A stretch of 6,799 nt of DNA from Tigheibacillus jepli. GTDB taxonomy: Bacteria > Bacillota > Bacilli > Bacillales > Amphibacillaceae. Made by a program: the position numbers and the translations under genes. Shown piece after piece: positions 5,800-6,799 of this stretch (positions are counted from its first letter, which is position 1; each line of letters opens with the position of its first letter). The notes under the pieces are model-generated. The model was not told the DNA's origin. It was given only the letters and a program-made list of their open reading frames with translations, and ran no database searches. Location: assembly GCF_030732005.1 (NCBI RefSeq), contig NZ_JAROCA010000097.1, forward strand, positions 1-6,799, read 5' to 3'.

Positions 5800-6711
5800 A
5801 TGTTAAAGAAAACCAAACTTAGACATAGCGAATACTATGATATTCAAAAATTATTTGATAAGTTATACGCTAGCAGTCTAAACAGTAACAACTTTTATAA
5901 ATTAATGGATTTAATAAGTTCTAATGATAATATTCGATTAGCTTATCGAAATATCAAAACAAATAAGGGTAGCAAAACCGCAGGTGTTGATGGTTTAACC
6001 ATTAAGGATATTCAGAAATTAAATGACCTAAAGGTCATAAGTGAAGTACAGAAACGTTTGAGGAATTATCAGCCAAATGCAGTGAAAAGAGTGTATATTC
6101 CCAAAGAAGGAACGGATAAGAAAAGACCATTTCATCCACACAGCTATGGGTTTCGTCCTAACCGTAGTACACACCATGCATTTAGTCGTGTGGTCACCCT
6201 AATCAATATTGGAAAGAAGCATTATTGTGTTGATATTGATATTAAAGGGTTCTTCGATAATGTTAATCATGGGAAATTGTTGAAGCAATTATGGACAATA
6301 GGAATACGGGATAAATCATTGCTTTGTGTTATATCTAAATTGCTAAAGGCAGAAATTTTAGGTGAAGGCGTACCAACTAAAGGAACTCCACAAGGTGGTA
6401 TATTATCACCGTTGCTATCCAATATTGTTCTTAATGAATTGGATTGGTGGGTTAGTAACCAGTGGGAAACGTATCAACCTAACAATAGGAGTAAGAATGG
6501 CTTTTATCAATATGCTAGAAAATACACAAAGTTAAAGGACGGGCATATCGTTAGATATGCGGATGATTTTAAAATTATGTGTCGCACTTATAAAGATGCT
6601 AAACGTTTCTACCATGCAACGGTTGATTTTCTTAAAACAAGATTGGGATTGGAAGTAAGTCCTGAAAAATCTAAAGTCGTTAATTTAAAGAAAAACTCTT
6701 CCACCTTTTAA
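5800..6711 (+). pseudogene. ltrA: Group II intron reverse transcriptase/maturase (LtrA-type), internally deleted and truncated
   Basis: LtrA-family proteins bind the intron RNA, help splicing and copy it into DNA. Kept parts are the N-terminal RT0/RT1 region (NKGSKTAGVDGLT, VKRVYIPK), SYGFRPNRST, motif A (CVDIDIKGFFDNVNH, 143-157), GTPQGGILSPLLSN (195-208), motif C RYADDF (252-257) and LEVSPEKSK. Between KKRP (107-110) and FHPHSYGF (111-118) the usual RPLGIP...DR..QQ...EPI segment of about 26 residues is absent although the frame is kept, so the fingers/palm fold should be broken. The protein ends at residue 303 (KKNSSTF) where relatives go on for about 300 more with thumb, maturase (X), DNA-binding and HNH endonuclease domains. 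The stop follows a T-run: adding one T gives F-L-S-F-K-I, like the family's FLGFKI. A frameshift is therefore likely, followed by divergence. The protein is almost certainly inactive. Confidence 0.85.
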
Positions 6712-6799
6712 GCTTCAAGATATGGTATGTCAACACTAAACTGAACAATTTTTTTAAGGAACATATACCCTTTTATAGTGCTGAGGTTTTATCACTCGG

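Larger units (their letters stand above)
5050..6799 (+). mobile_element. Group II intron, bacterial class B-like, 5' part (3' end beyond the window)
   Basis: The element starts with GTGCGAC, the standard 5' end of group II introns, precisely where the coupling-protein reading frame breaks. About 750 nt of structured, non-coding sequence is followed by a reverse transcriptase gene in the domain IV position. The branch-point domain VI, domain V and the 3' exon are not reached, so the right boundary is unknown. Group II introns are ribozymes that splice and spread by retrohoming, using their encoded reverse transcriptase/maturase. Insertion phase is 1 (after the first base of a codon). Mobility is doubtful because the encoded protein is damaged. 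The class assignment is from general resemblance only. Confidence 0.85.

Noticed and set aside
1..6799. tRNA or rRNA genes
   Set aside because: No cloverleaf with a GGTTCGAATCC-like T-arm and no rRNA-like sequence was seen on reading both strands.

Overview
The window is AT-rich DNA with strong AGGAGG-type ribosome binding sites, TTG/GTG starts and tightly packed genes, all on the + strand. This points to a low-GC Gram-positive bacterium, most likely Bacillaceae. The content (small pilin-like membrane protein, zinc-finger/Toprim primase, VirD4/TraG coupling protein, group II intron) points to a conjugative plasmid or integrative conjugative element. No replication, integration or relaxase gene lies inside the window, so plasmid and ICE cannot be told apart.

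Layout. (1) 1-938: the 3' part of a HerA-like hexameric ATPase gene. It has Walker B and the downstream conserved motifs but no Walker A, and a likely frameshift near 74-80 separates it from upstream coding sequence. (2) 939-1297: a control region with a GTTC/GAAC inverted repeat, four CGAAC motifs at exact 11-bp spacing, two mutually exclusive hairpins and an intrinsic-terminator-like hairpin, ending at the ribosome binding site of the next gene. (3) 1298-5049: a co-directional transfer-like gene set: a Lys-rich 91-aa protein, a 77-aa two-helix membrane protein resembling TrbC/VirB2 pilins, a 59-aa protein, a charged repeat-containing 196-aa protein, an unknown 210-aa protein, a primase, and the N-terminal part of a VirD4/TraG-type coupling ATPase. 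(4) 5050-6799: a group II intron inserted inside the conserved DPKGE codons of the coupling gene, running off the right edge of the window.

How it fits together (inference): the primase would prime the transferred strand, the coupling ATPase would pump DNA into a type IV secretion channel, and the 77-aa protein may be a channel or pilus subunit. The unknown proteins between them are likely accessory transfer factors. The repeat and hairpin region before 1298 probably controls expression of the whole set.

The intron looks decayed. Its reverse transcriptase lacks an internal block of about 26 residues, with the frame kept, and stops before the maturase and endonuclease domains. Splicing of the coupling gene, and so conjugation, may depend on a maturase acting in trans or may be lost. 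The most notable signals are the 11-bp repeat and attenuator-like control region, the precise intron target site, and the uncharacterised small proteins of the operon.
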